Origin: Deltaproteobacteria bacterium HGW-Deltaproteobacteria-18
Lineage (GTDB): Bacteria > Desulfobacterota > Desulfovibrionia > Desulfovibrionales > Desulfomicrobiaceae
Assembly (NCBI GenBank): GCA_002841885.1
Contig: PHBE01000001.1
Span: forward strand, 248,001 to 312,000
DNA: 64,000 bases
Reading direction: 5' to 3'
Within the stretch, counting starts at the first letter, position 1, and each line of letters starts with the position of its first letter. Positions 63,231-64,000 of the stretch are shown one piece after another. The translations under genes were made by a program, and so were the position numbers. Under the pieces are notes generated by a model. That model was not told the origin of the DNA, ran no database searches, and saw only the letters and a list, made by a program, of their open reading frames with translations.

Positions 63231-64000
63231 TCATAGCTCACCATCAGACTCCCCATCGACTGGATCTGGTTCAAGACAGGGGGAAGTCGTGTCATCGTCT
63301 TGCGAAATAACCACTCGATTACGACCAAGCTCCTTGGCTCTGTACATGGCCTTATCGGCCCGCTCGATCACGGCGCAAGAGGTGTCTCCATTCCGGCACA
63401 AAGCCCCGCCAACAGAAACAGACACCCGTAATGTCATCATCGGCAGATCGAGACCGCTTAGCTCCACAAGCATCCGAACACGTTCAGCTACTTGGCGCAA
63501 TTCCTCCGGAGCGATATTCGGCAACAGACAGAGAAACTCCTCCCCCCCAAAACGGCAGACCCGATCCGTGGGGCGTAGTCCGTTTTGCAGGGCGCGGGCC
63601 ACGAACCGGATAACCCTGTCACCTACCGGATGCCCATGGGTATCGTTGACGCGTTTGAAATGGTCGATGTCGACAAACAGCACCCCGAAAATTTGGCCGT
63701 GTTCACGAAAAGCGCCCATGAGTTCCGAAAGCCTTATTTCCGCAAACTTGCGGTTGCCGATGCCGGTCAACTCGTCTTGGTAGAGGCTTCGTTCCATATC
63801 CTTGAGCTGACGGAACATATCCTCCTTGCTGGATGTGTCGACAAAGATCTCGATGGATCCCGCAATTTCGCCGGAACCGTCCCGCAAAGGCAATGCGCGC
63901 ACCTGCACCGGAACTCGATAACCGGCCTTGTGATGCAGGTAGACGTCGACGACACGAGGGGTTGCGTCGTGCATGGTGGCCATCATCGGACATCCATTTT
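63231..64000 (-). CDS. PAS-GGDEF diguanylate cyclase (partial; 5' end outside window)
   Basis: At least 256 residues visible. The end of a PAS domain (DVYLHHKAGYRVPVQVRALP, GEIAGSIEIFVDTS) leads into a GGDEF domain (about 95-225 from the window edge): DELTGIGNRKFAEIRLSELM, VLFVDIDHFKRVNDTHGHPV, active site RFGGEEFLCLLP, with an RPTD inhibitory I-site five residues before it. Predicted to make cyclic di-GMP and to be feedback-inhibited. The frame is open to the window end, so the gene starts outside. Confidence 0.9.
   Translation of the reverse strand, partial: NGCPMMATMHDATPRVVDVYLHHKAGYRVPVQVRALPLRDGSGEIAGSIEIFVDTSSKEDMFRQLKDMERSLYQDELTGIGNRKFAEIRLSELMGAFREHGQIFGVLFVDIDHFKRVNDTHGHPVGDRVIRFVARALQNGLRPTDRVCRFGGEEFLCLLPNIAPEELRQVAERVRMLVELSGLDLPMMTLRVSVSVGGALCRNGDTSCAVIERADKAMYRAKELGRNRVVISQDDDTTSPCLEPDPVDGESDGEL

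Overview
This 64 kb window looks like a chromosomal piece of a sulfate-reducer-type deltaproteobacterium of the Desulfovibrionales (Desulfomicrobium/Desulfovibrio-like). That is an inference from the moderate-to-high G+C, the gene families (split YeeE/YedE sulfur permease, OFA transporter with a winged-helix regulator, TRAP and nickel/peptide-type ABC transporters, large sensor kinases, DUF169) and the housekeeping order. No rRNA, tRNA or CRISPR array was seen.

Layout. (1) 1-7.2 kb, core block: sigma factor 3' end, HD protein, TPR lipoprotein, LolB-like lipoprotein and coiled-coil protein, then rpiB, transketolase and class II fructose-1,6-bisphosphatase, closed by a strong terminator. A 177-bp imperfect palindrome follows. 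(2) 7.5-16.3 kb: two-piece YeeE/YedE permease divergent from a NarL-type regulator; a CxxxxC flavoprotein; an unusual PEP-synthase-like protein; an SLC13 carrier with a long acidic linker. (3) 17-28 kb: trmO, panE, an envelope-modification group (LAB-N domain protein, ArnT-like glycosyltransferase, LTA-synthase-type phosphotransferase) divergent from an OmpR/HisKA two-component pair, then DUF533, OFA transporter and regulator. (4) 28.2-35 kb, metal-ion block: a clear yybP-ykoY manganese riboswitch with overlapping terminator precedes an unknown single-pass membrane protein and a CorC/HlyC-type protein; a CaCA exchanger and a P-type cation ATPase follow. (5) 35-40 kb: a visibly G+C-richer block of amino-acid and amide genes (cytidine deaminase, ornithine cyclodeaminase-like, D-threonine aldolase-like, amidase, LysE exporter). 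(6) 40.9-45.9 kb: a five-gene nickel/peptide-type ABC importer. (7) 46-48 kb: chalcone-isomerase-like protein, a truncated DUF3833 lipoprotein and a DUF2062-like protein. (8) 48-64 kb: signalling and uptake genes: a chemoreceptor, a sensor kinase with an ABC-substrate-binding-like sensor plus receiver, DUF169, a DctPQM TRAP transporter, an IS3-family remnant, a five-PAS hybrid kinase, a receiver-HD protein and a diguanylate cyclase cut by the window end.

The most informative observation is the Mn2+ riboswitch. Its P1 helix and the following 14-bp terminator share the same strand (28579-28583), which is the architecture of a transcriptional ON switch, and the genes behind it are not the usual MntP/TerC/UPF0016 targets.
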